The position numbers and the translations under genes are program-made. Positions 23,617 through 33,426 of a stretch of DNA of 38,792 nt are shown piece after piece. The stretch lies in NCBI GenBank assembly GCA_016793265.1, contig JAEUHT010000314.1, positions 1 to 38,792 on the forward strand. The letters are read 5' to 3'. Origin of the DNA: Planctomycetota bacterium. GTDB taxonomy: Bacteria > Planctomycetota > UBA1135 > UBA2386. Position 1 is the first letter of the stretch. Each line of letters opens with the position of its first letter. The notes beneath the pieces are model-generated. The model made no database searches and had not been told where the DNA came from. It saw only the letters and a list, made by a program, of their open reading frames with translations.

Positions 23617-25689
23617 ATGCGCTCCCTCCTCCCGCTCTTCAGCGCCGCCGTAATGGCCCAAGGGCCGGTAGCCGTGCCCGCCGACGGCAACAGCGACACG
23701 ATCGTGCGCCTCGCCAGCAGCGTGCGGCCGAGCCCGCGCCAGGTCGCCTGGCAGGCCACCGCCTGCAACGCCTTCGTGCATTTCGGCATCAACACGTTCA
23801 CCGACCGCGAATGGGGCGATGGCACCGAGTCGCCGCGTGACTTCGCGCCGAGCGAGTTCGACGCGCGGCAGTGGGTCGAGACGTTCCGTGCGGCCGGCAT
23901 GCGCGGCCTGGTGCTGACCTGCAAACACCACGATGGCTTCTGCCTGTGGCCGACCGCCACCACCACGCACGACGTGGCCGCGTCGCCGTTCCGCGGCGGC
24001 AAGGGCGATGTCGTCGGCGAGGTCGCCGCGGCCTGCCGCGACGGCGGCTTGCGCTTCGGCATCTACCTGTCGCCGTGGGATCGGCACGAGCCGAGCTTCG
24101 GCAGCAAGGCCTACCAGGAGCTGTTCCTCGGCCAACTGCGCGAGCTGTGCACGAACTACGGGCCGCTGTTCGAGGTCTGGTTCGACGGCGCGCACTGCCC
24201 GGCCGACGACCCCGCCGTGTTCGACTGGCAGCTCGTGTTCCGCACCGTGCGCGAACTGCAGCCCGAGGCCGTGATCGCCGTCACCGGCCCGGACGTGCGC
24301 TGGGTCGGCAACGAGGCCGGCCGTACGCGCGACGAGGAGTGGAGCGTGCTGCCGCTGCCGGCGGCGGCGCCGGGGCCGTTCGAACACGACCGCGACAGCT
24401 GGCGCGCGTTGTGGGCCTTGCGCGAACGCAACCAGGACCAGGACCTCGGCAGCCGCCAGCAGCTCGCGGCGGCGCGCGCCTTGTGCTGGTGGCCGGCGGA
24501 AACCGACGTCTCGATCCGGCCGGGTTGGTTCCACCACCCGCACGAGGACGTGCAGGTGAAGTCGGCGGCGACGCTCGTCGACCTCTGGTTCGGCGCCGTC
24601 GGCCAGAACTCGGTGCTGCTGTTGAACGTGCCGGCCGACCGCCGCGGCCGCATCGCCGACGCCGACGTGGCGGCGCTGCGTGGCCTCGGCGCCTGGCTCG
24701 AGGCGACGTTCGGCCACGACCTCGCCGGGGCGGCCACGCGCAAGCACTACCCGAAGGCGGGCGAGCTCCTGTTCGCGCAGCCGACCACGGTCGACGTCTT
24801 CGACCTCGGCGAAGACGTGCTGGCGGCGGGCCAGCAGGTCGAGCAGTTCCGCATCGAGGTGCTGCAGAACGGCGGCTGGCGCGAGTGCGCGCGCGGCACC
24901 ACGATCGGCATGCGGCGGCTCGTACGCAGCGAGCCGGTCACCGGCGACGGCTTCCGCTACTGGCTCGAACGTACGCGCGGCAAGGCGCAGATCGGCCACT
25001 TCCGCGTGTTCCGCCGGCCGGAGCTGTTGCGACCGCCGACGATCCGCCGCCGCGACGACGGCACCGTGACGATCTCCGGCCACGGCGGCGAACTGCACTA
25101 CACGCTCGACGGCAGCGCGGTCACCAGGGCCTCGCCGCGCTACACCGGGCCGCTGCCCTTGCCCGAAGGTGGCATCGTGCGCGCCGCCGCCTTCGCCGCC
25201 GCCGGCGCCCGCACGCTGCCGCTCACGGCGGCGAACGAGAGCTCGGCGACCTTCGGCCTCTGCCAGCGCGGTTGGCGCGTCGTCGACTGCTCGAGCGAGC
25301 AGGGTGGTGGTGAAGGCGCCGCGAAGCTGATCGACGGCGATCCCGGCACGCACTGGCACTCGCGGTGGTCACCCGACAGCCCGTCGCCGCCCCACCACGT
25401 CACCATCGACCTCGGCCAAACAGTGCAGGCCCGCGGCTTCGTCTACCTGCCGCGCCAGGATGGCAACAACGGCACCGTCGCCGACTACGAGCTGCTGGGC
25501 AGCGTCGACGGCGAGCGCTGGACCTCGCTCGCCGTCGGCACCTTCGACAACCTCGCCGCCAACCCGGTCGCGCAGGTGGTGACGCTGGCGACGCCGGCGC
25601 CGCTGCGCTTCGTGCGCTTCGTGGCGAAGCGCGAGTGCCAGGGCCGCGCCTGGGCGTCGGGCGCCGAGCTCGAGGTGCTGGTGCGATGA
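23617..25689 (+). CDS. Exported alpha-L-fucosidase (GH29) with C-terminal F5/8 type C (CBM32-like) domain
   Basis: 690 residues with a short signal peptide (MRSLLPLFSAAVMAQG). The GH29 catalytic part (about 25-400) shows NAFVHFGINTFTDREWGDG, LVLTCKHHDGFCLWPT, GIYLSPWDRHEP and LFEVWFDGAH. Asp190 in WFDG is the family nucleophile. A beta-sandwich segment follows and then a discoidin-like domain (about 560-690: DGDPGTHWHSRW, HVTIDLGQTVQARGFVYLPR, RFVRFVAK) that likely binds sugars. It would release terminal alpha-L-fucose from glycans outside the cytoplasm. The ATG at 23617 opens the signal peptide. Its stop overlaps the start of the dipeptidase gene (ATGA), so the two proteins are made together. 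Confidence 0.92.
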   Translation: MRSLLPLFSAAVMAQGPVAVPADGNSDTIVRLASSVRPSPRQVAWQATACNAFVHFGINTFTDREWGDGTESPRDFAPSEFDARQWVETFRAAGMRGLVLTCKHHDGFCLWPTATTTHDVAASPFRGGKGDVVGEVAAACRDGGLRFGIYLSPWDRHEPSFGSKAYQELFLGQLRELCTNYGPLFEVWFDGAHCPADDPAVFDWQLVFRTVRELQPEAVIAVTGPDVRWVGNEAGRTRDEEWSVLPLPAAAPGPFEHDRDSWRALWALRERNQDQDLGSRQQLAAARALCWWPAETDVSIRPGWFHHPHEDVQVKSAATLVDLWFGAVGQNSVLLLNVPADRRGRIADADVAALRGLGAWLEATFGHDLAGAATRKHYPKAGELLFAQPTTVDVFDLGEDVLAAGQQVEQFRIEVLQNGGWRECARGTTIGMRRLVRSEPVTGDGFRYWLERTRGKAQIGHFRVFRRPELLRPPTIRRRDDGTVTISGHGGELHYTLDGSAVTRASPRYTGPLPLPEGGIVRAAAFAAAGARTLPLTAANESSATFGLCQRGWRVVDCSSEQGGGEGAAKLIDGDPGTHWHSRWSPDSPSPPHHVTIDLGQTVQARGFVYLPRQDGNNGTVADYELLGSVDGERWTSLAVGTFDNLAANPVAQVVTLATPAPLRFVRFVAKRECQGRAWASGAELEVLVR

Positions 25690-26942
25690 AGGCCACGCCG
25701 CTGCTGCTCGCGTGCACGCTCGCCGCCTGCGCCACCCCACCGGCCCCGACCGACGCCGAGGTGCTGGCGCTGCACCGGCGCGTGCTGACGCTCGACACGC
25801 ACAAGGACATCGACCCGAAGCTGGCGCCCGCTTCGCTGCCGGCCGACCCGGCCACCGCCGCCGAGTTCCGCCGCCGCTTCGATCCGAGCCTGCGCGGCGC
25901 CCAGCAGGTCGACTTCCCGAAGATGCGCGAAGGCGGCTACGACGCTGCCTTCTTCATCGTCTACACCGACCAACGCCGGCTCGACGCCGGCGGCTACGCG
26001 CGCGCGCTGGCCGAGGCCAACCAGAAGTTCGACGCCATCCACCGCATGGTGCAGAAGCACGGCGACGAGATCGGGCTCGCGCTCTCGCCCGACGACGTCG
26101 AACGGCTGCACGGCGCCGGCAAGCTGGTCGCCTGCATCGGCATCGAGAACGGCTACCCGATGGGGCTCGACCCCGCCAACATCGCCGCCTTCCACGCCCG
26201 CGGCGCGCGCTACATGAGCCTCGCCCACAATGGCCACAACCAGCTCGGCGACTCGCACACGCCGGCGGCGCCACAGCACGGCGGGCTCAGCGAACTCGGC
26301 CGCCGCGCCATCGCCGAGATGAACCGCCTCGGCATCATGGTCGACGTCTCGCACGCGAGCCGCGACACCATGCTGCAGGCCGTGGCCGCCAGCACGGCGC
26401 CGGTGATCGCCTCGCACAGCGGCGCCCGCGCCGTCAACGACCACAGCCGCAACCTCGACGACGACCAGCTGCGCGCGATCGCCGAGCGGGGCGGCGTCGT
26501 GCAGTGTGTGGCGCTCGCCGAGTTCGTCAAGTCCGACGCCGAGCGCAGCCGGGCGCTCGCGGCGTGGCGCGACCAGTGTGGCATCGGCCCGCAGCACCAG
26601 GACACCGAGCTCGACGAAGCCGAGTCGGACCGCCGCTACCAGCGTTTCCGCGACGGCCTCTTGGCGCTCGACCAGCGCTTCCCGCGCGCTTCGGTGCGCG
26701 ACTTCGTCGACCACATCGACCACGTCGTCAGGGTGGCCGGCATCGACCACGTCTGCATCGGCAGCGACTTCGACGGCGGCGGTGGCATCGACGGCTGGAA
26801 CGACGCCAGCACCACGGCGAACGTGACCAGGGAGCTCGTGCGGCGCGGCTACGACGAGGCGCAGATCCGGCAGATCTGGGGCGGCAACCTGCTGCGCGTC
26901 TGGCGCCAGGTCGAGGCCGTGGCCGCGCGCGGCGGCCGCTGA
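25686..26942 (+). CDS. Lipoprotein membrane dipeptidase (peptidase family M19)
   Basis: 418 residues. The N-terminus MKATPLLLACTLAACATPPA carries the lipobox LAAC, so it is predicted to be lipid-anchored. The zinc ligands of renal dipeptidase homologues are visible: DTHKDID (HxD, about 36-42), CIGIENGYPMG (bridging Glu), MVDVSHAS and VIASHSGARAVNDHSRNL (two His). GIDHVCIGSDFDGGGG is the C-terminal signature. LAHNGHNQLGDS matches the L-T-H-x(3)-N-x(3)-D-S loop. The family hydrolyses L-D dipeptides and similar substrates. The ATG overlaps the fucosidase stop. The next gene on the other strand begins (by its stop codon) at the very next base. Confidence 0.92.
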   Translation: MKATPLLLACTLAACATPPAPTDAEVLALHRRVLTLDTHKDIDPKLAPASLPADPATAAEFRRRFDPSLRGAQQVDFPKMREGGYDAAFFIVYTDQRRLDAGGYARALAEANQKFDAIHRMVQKHGDEIGLALSPDDVERLHGAGKLVACIGIENGYPMGLDPANIAAFHARGARYMSLAHNGHNQLGDSHTPAAPQHGGLSELGRRAIAEMNRLGIMVDVSHASRDTMLQAVAASTAPVIASHSGARAVNDHSRNLDDDQLRAIAERGGVVQCVALAEFVKSDAERSRALAAWRDQCGIGPQHQDTELDEAESDRRYQRFRDGLLALDQRFPRASVRDFVDHIDHVVRVAGIDHVCIGSDFDGGGGIDGWNDASTTANVTRELVRRGYDEAQIRQIWGGNLLRVWRQVEAVAARGGR

Positions 26943-27860
26943 CTACTCCTGGGTCTCGTCGACGACCGGCGCCACACCGTCGAGCTCGACCACCGTCGGC
27001 GCCACGGCCTCACGTTCGTCGCCGTGTACGTCCACCCACACTTCCTCGATGGCGCGGCACTGGCCGGTGCTCCAGCGCGTGCGCAGGAAGTACGACAGCT
27101 CGTCGCCGTTCGTGGCCTGGCGCACGCGCGGCACGTAGGCGGCGTTCAGGAACAGTGTGCCGCCGCGGCGCACGAAGCGCCGCCGCACGCCGCCGCGCGG
27201 GTGCAACAGGCTGTGGTGCATGTGGCCGGCGATCACCGCCTGCACCCGCAGGCCCATGCCCTCGATGCGCTGGATCGCCAGCGCCAGGTCGCGATCACCC
27301 CAATCGCCGCCGGGCTTGCCGAAGTCCTTGCCGAAGATGTCGTCGGTCGCCTCGCCGAGGCCGAGCGGGCCGTTGTGGGCGAGGATGACGAGGTCGCGAT
27401 GGTGCGCGTGGCGCGCCGCATCGACGATCGCCGCCGCCGACTGGCGCATCGTGCGGATGCCGTAGATCTCGTCGTAGAGCTCGGGGCTGCGCAGGCTCTG
27501 GCCACCCCACGAGAACGGCCGCGCGCCGATCACCGAGACGCCGGCGGCCGGCACTTCGCGCACCGAGTAGGCGAGGTGGTCGTCGCCGAGCAGGTGCAGG
27601 CTCTCGCGCAGGTTCTCGGTGCAGACCTTGCGGCCGAAGCTCTGCCAGGCGTCGTGGTTGCCGAGCAGCACCACCTTCGGCACCGCCAGCGCCGCCACCC
27701 GCCGCACCATCTCGACGTCCTCGTCGCCGAGGTCACCGACGAACAACGTCAGGTCCGGCGGACGGCGTTCGAGGAACACGCTGTCGGCGGCGCGCCACCA
27801 GCGGTGCACGTCGCCGACCACGGTCAGGTCGGCGGTGTGGGAGTTGGTCGCGGACTTCAA
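26943..27860 (-). CDS. Calcineurin-like metallophosphoesterase (TIGR04168-like)
   Basis: 305 residues. Binuclear metal motifs in order: VVGDVHRWWRAAD (D-x-H, about 14-26), LFVGDLGDEDVE (G-D-x-x-x-D/E), VVLLGNHDAW (G-N-H-D), ILAHNGPLG (H) and VIAGHMHHSLLH (G-H-x-H). The pairing of VGDVH-x-W-x-x-x-D with GDxGxExVExVR resembles the TIGR04168 family of cyanobacteria and plants, whose substrate is unknown. Cytoplasmic, no signal peptide. It lies 55 bp downstream of the sigma-54 activator gene on the same strand and may be cotranscribed with it. Its stop abuts the dipeptidase stop with no gap. Confidence 0.8.
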   Translation of the reverse strand: MKSATNSHTADLTVVGDVHRWWRAADSVFLERRPPDLTLFVGDLGDEDVEMVRRVAALAVPKVVLLGNHDAWQSFGRKVCTENLRESLHLLGDDHLAYSVREVPAAGVSVIGARPFSWGGQSLRSPELYDEIYGIRTMRQSAAAIVDAARHAHHRDLVILAHNGPLGLGEATDDIFGKDFGKPGGDWGDRDLALAIQRIEGMGLRVQAVIAGHMHHSLLHPRGGVRRRFVRRGGTLFLNAAYVPRVRQATNGDELSYFLRTRWSTGQCRAIEEVWVDVHGDEREAVAPTVVELDGVAPVVDETQE

Positions 27861-27915
27861 GGGCCGACAAGCTAGCGACGACCACCGGCCGTGTATCGCG
27901 CCGAGTTGCGGATTC

Positions 27916-29784
<1,869 letters not shown>

Positions 29785-29842
29785 CGTCGGAGTTCCGTCG
29801 TTGTTGGCGAGAAGGCTGGCGCCGCAGTCGGGTTCCCGACGA

Positions 29843-29859
29843 TCCGGCACCCTGCCGGA
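29843..29859. promoter_or_regulatory. 17-bp inverted repeat in the divergent activator/kinase-like spacer
   Basis: TCCGGCA-CCC-TGCCGGA is a perfect 7-bp dyad with 3-base spacing, roughly in the middle of the 187-bp gap between two divergent starts. Possible operator; the binding protein is unknown. Confidence 0.4.
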
Positions 29860-29971
29860 CCGTGCAGTTTCTGCTACTCTTCCTTGCCCGTCCAGCACCA
29901 CCCCGCCCCCCGCGGGCTTGGACGGACTTGGCCGTTCCACCAGGGTGGCGCGCGCGCCGCTCTCAATCCCC

Positions 29972-32563
29972 ATGCCATCGAAGACCGTCGCCACCGGCGC
30001 CGAGCGCATCCTGCATTGCTCGCCCGAACGCACGGTCGTCGAGCGCACCGATGCCGACGGTCGACGGCTGGTCTGGAAGCTGTTCCTGACCGGCGCGCCG
30101 GCCGATGCCGAACGCGAACTGGCGATGGCGCGGCTGGCCGCCGGCCCGGGCGTTGCGGTCGCCGTCGCCGTGGCCACCGATCCGCATACGCTGAGACCGG
30201 CCCTCACGATCGAACCGATCGACGGCGTCGATTGCCGCTTGCTCGTCGCCCGGCGCGGCGCCTTGCCGGCCGCCGAGGTCTGCCGGCTGCTGCAGCCGGT
30301 CGCGGCGACCCTGGCCCGCCTGCATTCCATGCGCCGGCCGGAGGCGCCGGCCGGCCTCTGCCACGGCGACGTCAAGCCCGACAACCTGGTGGCGACGGCG
30401 ACGACCACGGTGCTGCTCGACTTCGAACACGCCACCACGATCGTCGGCGGCACCGGCCGCACCGTCGCCACACCGACGCCCTTCACGCCGCCCGAAGCCG
30501 CGCACGGGGCGGCCCCGAGCGCGGCCGGCGATGTCTTCGGCCTCGGCGCGACGATGGCCTGGCTGCTGTCCGGCGGCGGCCGGGCGCTGCCGCAACACCC
30601 AGAACTCACCGTGTTGGCAGAGGCGTGCCTGGCGCCGGCCCCCGCGGCGCGTCCGCCGGCCGCGGCCGTGGCCCAGCAGCTCCAGGCGCTCGCCACGCAG
30701 CTCGCCCAGGACCCCGGCGAAGCGGCGCTCGACGACGCCCTCACCGGCAGCTTCACCTTGTCCAACGTCGACCTGCAAGCGGATGCCCGCGCCACCCGCT
30801 GGCACCGCCTCGCCCGCGTACGCCGACGTCGCTGGCTCGCGCCGCACCCGGCCCTGCCGGCCGACGCCGGCGGCCTGCTCGCCGAGTGGCACCGCATCAC
30901 GCGCCTGCTGCACCTGTTCCCGCGCCACGCGCCGACGCTCGAACGCCGCCGCCAGCTCGCCACCGTCGCCGGCGAGACGATCGCCCACGCCCCAGCCCTG
31001 CTGCAGGCCGCGATCAAAGCCGAGGACTTCGACGGCAGCGCCACGCTGCTGCGTGAACTCGCGGCGCTGACCCGATCCGTGTCGCCGGCCCCGACCGGGC
31101 TGCCGGTGCCGGCCCGCGCGGGCCTGGCCGGCGTCGGCCCAGCCCAACGCGACGCCGCCGCGTTCCTCGACCGCCTCACCGCCGAGCTCCAGCACGCCCA
31201 CAGCGACCTCGACGCCGAGCTGCGGCAGATCCGCGACGCCGAGCAGCGCTTCGACCTGCGCGCCGCCGAGGCGGCCGTCGAGCAGCTCGCCAACAGCCAC
31301 GGCGGCTCCAGCCCGACGGCCGCCCGCGAACGCGACCGGCTGCACCGGCTGACCTTCTACCTCGAACGCGTCGCCCGCGCCGAAGCGAACGTCGAGCGTG
31401 TGGCGCCCTTGTGGGACGCCGCCGCGCTGCAGCCGCTGATCACCCTGCTGCGCATCGCCGTGCAGAGTCAACGGCAGCGCGCGCGCGACGACGGCGGCGC
31501 CGTCGGCCTGCGCAGCCTGCAGCTCATCCTCGCCAACCTCGCCGAGGAGTTCCCCCACCTCGCCGCCGTGCCGCCCGCGCTCGAGTCGTTGACCCAGGCG
31601 CTCGCGCACGTCACCAACCACGCCTTCCAGCTCGTCGCCGAGGCGCAGCAGAAGCTCGCCGCGGTGCCGGTGCCGGTGCGGCCGCTGCAGTTGACGCTGG
31701 CGCGCCTCGACACCTGCCGCGTGCTGGAGGCCTTCGTCGACCTGCCGGGCCGGCCGCGCAGCCGCCTGCTCGACGACATCGAGTCGCTGCGGCTCGGCTT
31801 CGAACAGGCCCGCACGACGCGCGATCGCCTCGCCGAGAACGCCGAACACGCCCTGGCGCGCGGCCACTGGACCACGGGGCTGTTCGACATGGAGCGCGCC
31901 GTCGCCGGTCTCGCGCCCGGCGACGACCACGAACACGCCGAAGCCACCCGACTGCACGAACGGCTCGAAGAAGCGCGCCGCAGCAAACAGGAGGTCGAGC
32001 ACAGGGTGCGCCGCAACGTCGAGCTCGCCAGCCACTACGCCGACCTGCAGGATGACCCGGCCAGCTCCTTCGCCGCCCGCCTCGCCGTGCTCGAAGAGCG
32101 CCGCGATTGCCTGCTGTTCCTGGTGCTGCGCGTGCCGAGCGAACGCGCCCTGCTCTACCGCCAGGACCTCTACGGTGTCGAGATCCAGCTCGCGCTCGAA
32201 CGCGCCGGCGCCGCCGAGCACGAACTCGACGGCACCGTCGACAGCGACGCGCGGTTGGCGCTGGCGAACCGCACCGTCGAGCAGTTGTCGGCGTCGATGA
32301 GCGCCGCCGAGGCCGAAGGGGAACTGCCAGGCCGCCTCGTTCGCCTGCTGGACCACTGGCGCACGGTCGCCAGCCATTGCCAGCGCGAAGCCGGCCAGCG
32401 CCTCGCCGAGCGCAGTTCGCTGCAGAGCCACCGCCGCCGCCTGCTGCTGGTCAGTGTGGTCGCGGTGCTGGTGACCAGCACGGCGCTGGCGCTCGCGTTC
32501 GGCCCCTGGCTGCGCGGTGAGCCGGCGATGGCGGCCGAGAAGGAGCCGGCCGAGGGTCGCTGA
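29972..32563 (+). CDS. Large degenerate protein-kinase-like protein with long helical region and C-terminal membrane anchor
   Basis: 863 residues. The N-terminal ~250 residues resemble a small kinase fold: Lys36 in LVWKLFL, catalytic-type loop LCHGDVKPDNLV (His131, Asp133, Lys135, Asn138), metal-type LLDFEHA (Asp150, DFE instead of DFG), FTPPEAAHG like the P-P-E substrate loop, and GDVFGLGATMAWLLSGGG like helix F. No glycine-rich loop is obvious. Residues about 250-820 are mostly charged, Ala/Leu/Arg-rich helix, likely coiled coils. One membrane helix lies near 823-847 (LLLVSVVAVLVTSTALALAF) with a short acidic tail, so most of the protein should face the cytoplasm. It is divergent from the FHA/sigma-54 activator gene, suggesting partners. 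Active kinase or pseudokinase cannot be decided. Confidence 0.7.
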   Translation: MPSKTVATGAERILHCSPERTVVERTDADGRRLVWKLFLTGAPADAERELAMARLAAGPGVAVAVAVATDPHTLRPALTIEPIDGVDCRLLVARRGALPAAEVCRLLQPVAATLARLHSMRRPEAPAGLCHGDVKPDNLVATATTTVLLDFEHATTIVGGTGRTVATPTPFTPPEAAHGAAPSAAGDVFGLGATMAWLLSGGGRALPQHPELTVLAEACLAPAPAARPPAAAVAQQLQALATQLAQDPGEAALDDALTGSFTLSNVDLQADARATRWHRLARVRRRRWLAPHPALPADAGGLLAEWHRITRLLHLFPRHAPTLERRRQLATVAGETIAHAPALLQAAIKAEDFDGSATLLRELAALTRSVSPAPTGLPVPARAGLAGVGPAQRDAAAFLDRLTAELQHAHSDLDAELRQIRDAEQRFDLRAAEAAVEQLANSHGGSSPTAARERDRLHRLTFYLERVARAEANVERVAPLWDAAALQPLITLLRIAVQSQRQRARDDGGAVGLRSLQLILANLAEEFPHLAAVPPALESLTQALAHVTNHAFQLVAEAQQKLAAVPVPVRPLQLTLARLDTCRVLEAFVDLPGRPRSRLLDDIESLRLGFEQARTTRDRLAENAEHALARGHWTTGLFDMERAVAGLAPGDDHEHAEATRLHERLEEARRSKQEVEHRVRRNVELASHYADLQDDPASSFAARLAVLEERRDCLLFLVLRVPSERALLYRQDLYGVEIQLALERAGAAEHELDGTVDSDARLALANRTVEQLSASMSAAEAEGELPGRLVRLLDHWRTVASHCQREAGQRLAERSSLQSHRRRLLLVSVVAVLVTSTALALAFGPWLRGEPAMAAEKEPAEGR

Positions 32564-32605
32564 GGGTGCAACCGGACCAAGCAGTGCGCCCCCCACCGCC
32601 CCGCA

Positions 32606-33199
32606 TCACTCCCCCTGCTCGTCAATCGCCGACCGTCGCCCCGCCCCACGCCCACCACGCTGCTTCGGCTGCCCGTCCACGATGCGCTTGATGCAGTTCG
32701 GCGGGATGCCCGTGCGGAACACGACCTCGATGGCGCCGCCCCCGCGGGCCTCCAGCGGCGGGCACCGTTCGAGGTAGTGGCGCATCAACAGCCCCATGCC
32801 CCGCGGCCCGGCGACCTGAAGCGCAACGTGGCACTCACATGCCCCCTCGTCGCACCCTACCCAGCGCACCGCCGCGCAGTCCCGAAGTCCCCTCCGCAGC
32901 CGCGAGACCACCCGGGCCGGCACCCAAAGGTAGACGTCCGCAGGCCAGTGCATGGCGCGCGGCTGGAAGACCACGGCACGGCTGCCAAGTCCCTGCCACA
33001 TGCGGCTCGAACTGACCTTGCGCAGACTGGCCAGTTCGACGCCGTCTTCGCTGCTGATCGGGGACCGGGCACTGTGCACCTTCATCATCATGAGCGGCAC
33101 ACAGCAGACGCCCCGGCCGACCAGATCCCGCCCCAGACGCAAGCCGCTGCGTCGAATCGAAGGCACCTGACGAGCATCAGTCCAGTGAACGAAACGCAT
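32606..33199 (-). CDS. Uncharacterised protein, possible ADP-ribosyltransferase-like fold
   Basis: 197 residues, not confidently recognised. The start MRFVHWTDARQVPSIRRSGL is the H-x-T-x(4)-I-x-x-x-G-L pattern of ADP-ribosyltransferase-fold proteins such as KptA/Tpt1 and DarT, in which the His binds NAD. GGAIEVVFRTGIPPNCIKRI near residue 155 resembles the late E-x-x-x-x-x-x-I-P-x-x-x-I strand where DarT-type enzymes keep a catalytic Glu. AVVFQPRAMHWPADVYLWVP lies between. The tail is basic (KQRGGRGAGRRS). ATG at 33197-33199 starts exactly at the conserved-looking N-terminus. It is divergent from kinase 1 (227-bp spacer) and convergent with the kinase-like gene. The assignment rests on motif resemblance only and may be wrong. 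Confidence 0.4.
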   Translation of the reverse strand: MRFVHWTDARQVPSIRRSGLRLGRDLVGRGVCCVPLMMMKVHSARSPISSEDGVELASLRKVSSSRMWQGLGSRAVVFQPRAMHWPADVYLWVPARVVSRLRRGLRDCAAVRWVGCDEGACECHVALQVAGPRGMGLLMRHYLERCPPLEARGGGAIEVVFRTGIPPNCIKRIVDGQPKQRGGRGAGRRSAIDEQGE

Positions 33200-33340
33200 C
33201 GGTAGGACTCCAGGCCAACCACAGGGGCAACCGGATGGCCGCCGGAACGGAGCCGATGCGCGCGCCAGGGGCAAGGCGGCATTCGCCCCTTCTGCGGCGT
33301 GTGTGCCCCTGGCCATGCCAGTCGCGGCCACGCGCCCACC

Positions 33341-33426
33341 GAGCAGCCTATTCGACCTTGGTCTGCTTGCTCGGCCCCCCGCCGGTCGCGGATGCTGGGC
33401 CTCGTGCTGCGCGCCGGAGTCTCGCG
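33341..33426 (+). promoter_or_regulatory. Leader of kinase 1, homologous to leader of kinase 2
   Basis: GAGCAGCC (33341-33348), GTCGCGGATGCTGGGCC (33385-33401) and GAGTCTCGCG just before the ATG recur before kinase 2. The 17-bp block is exactly 42 bp from the start codon in both. GGAG at 33416-33419 could serve as ribosome site. It is probably a shared promoter or 5' leader. Confidence 0.6.

Noticed and set aside
29785..29971. Possible sigma-54 promoter (TGGCAC-N5-TTGC) in the divergent activator/kinase-like spacer
   Set aside because: A GGCAC is present within the 17-bp dyad but no properly spaced TTGC follows on either strand.
29785..31293. In-frame upstream extension of the sigma-54 activator by 503 codons
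   Set aside because: It is Ser/Arg/Ala-rich without recognisable domains and runs antisense to the kinase-like gene; the ATG at 29782-29784 directly precedes the FHA-like region.
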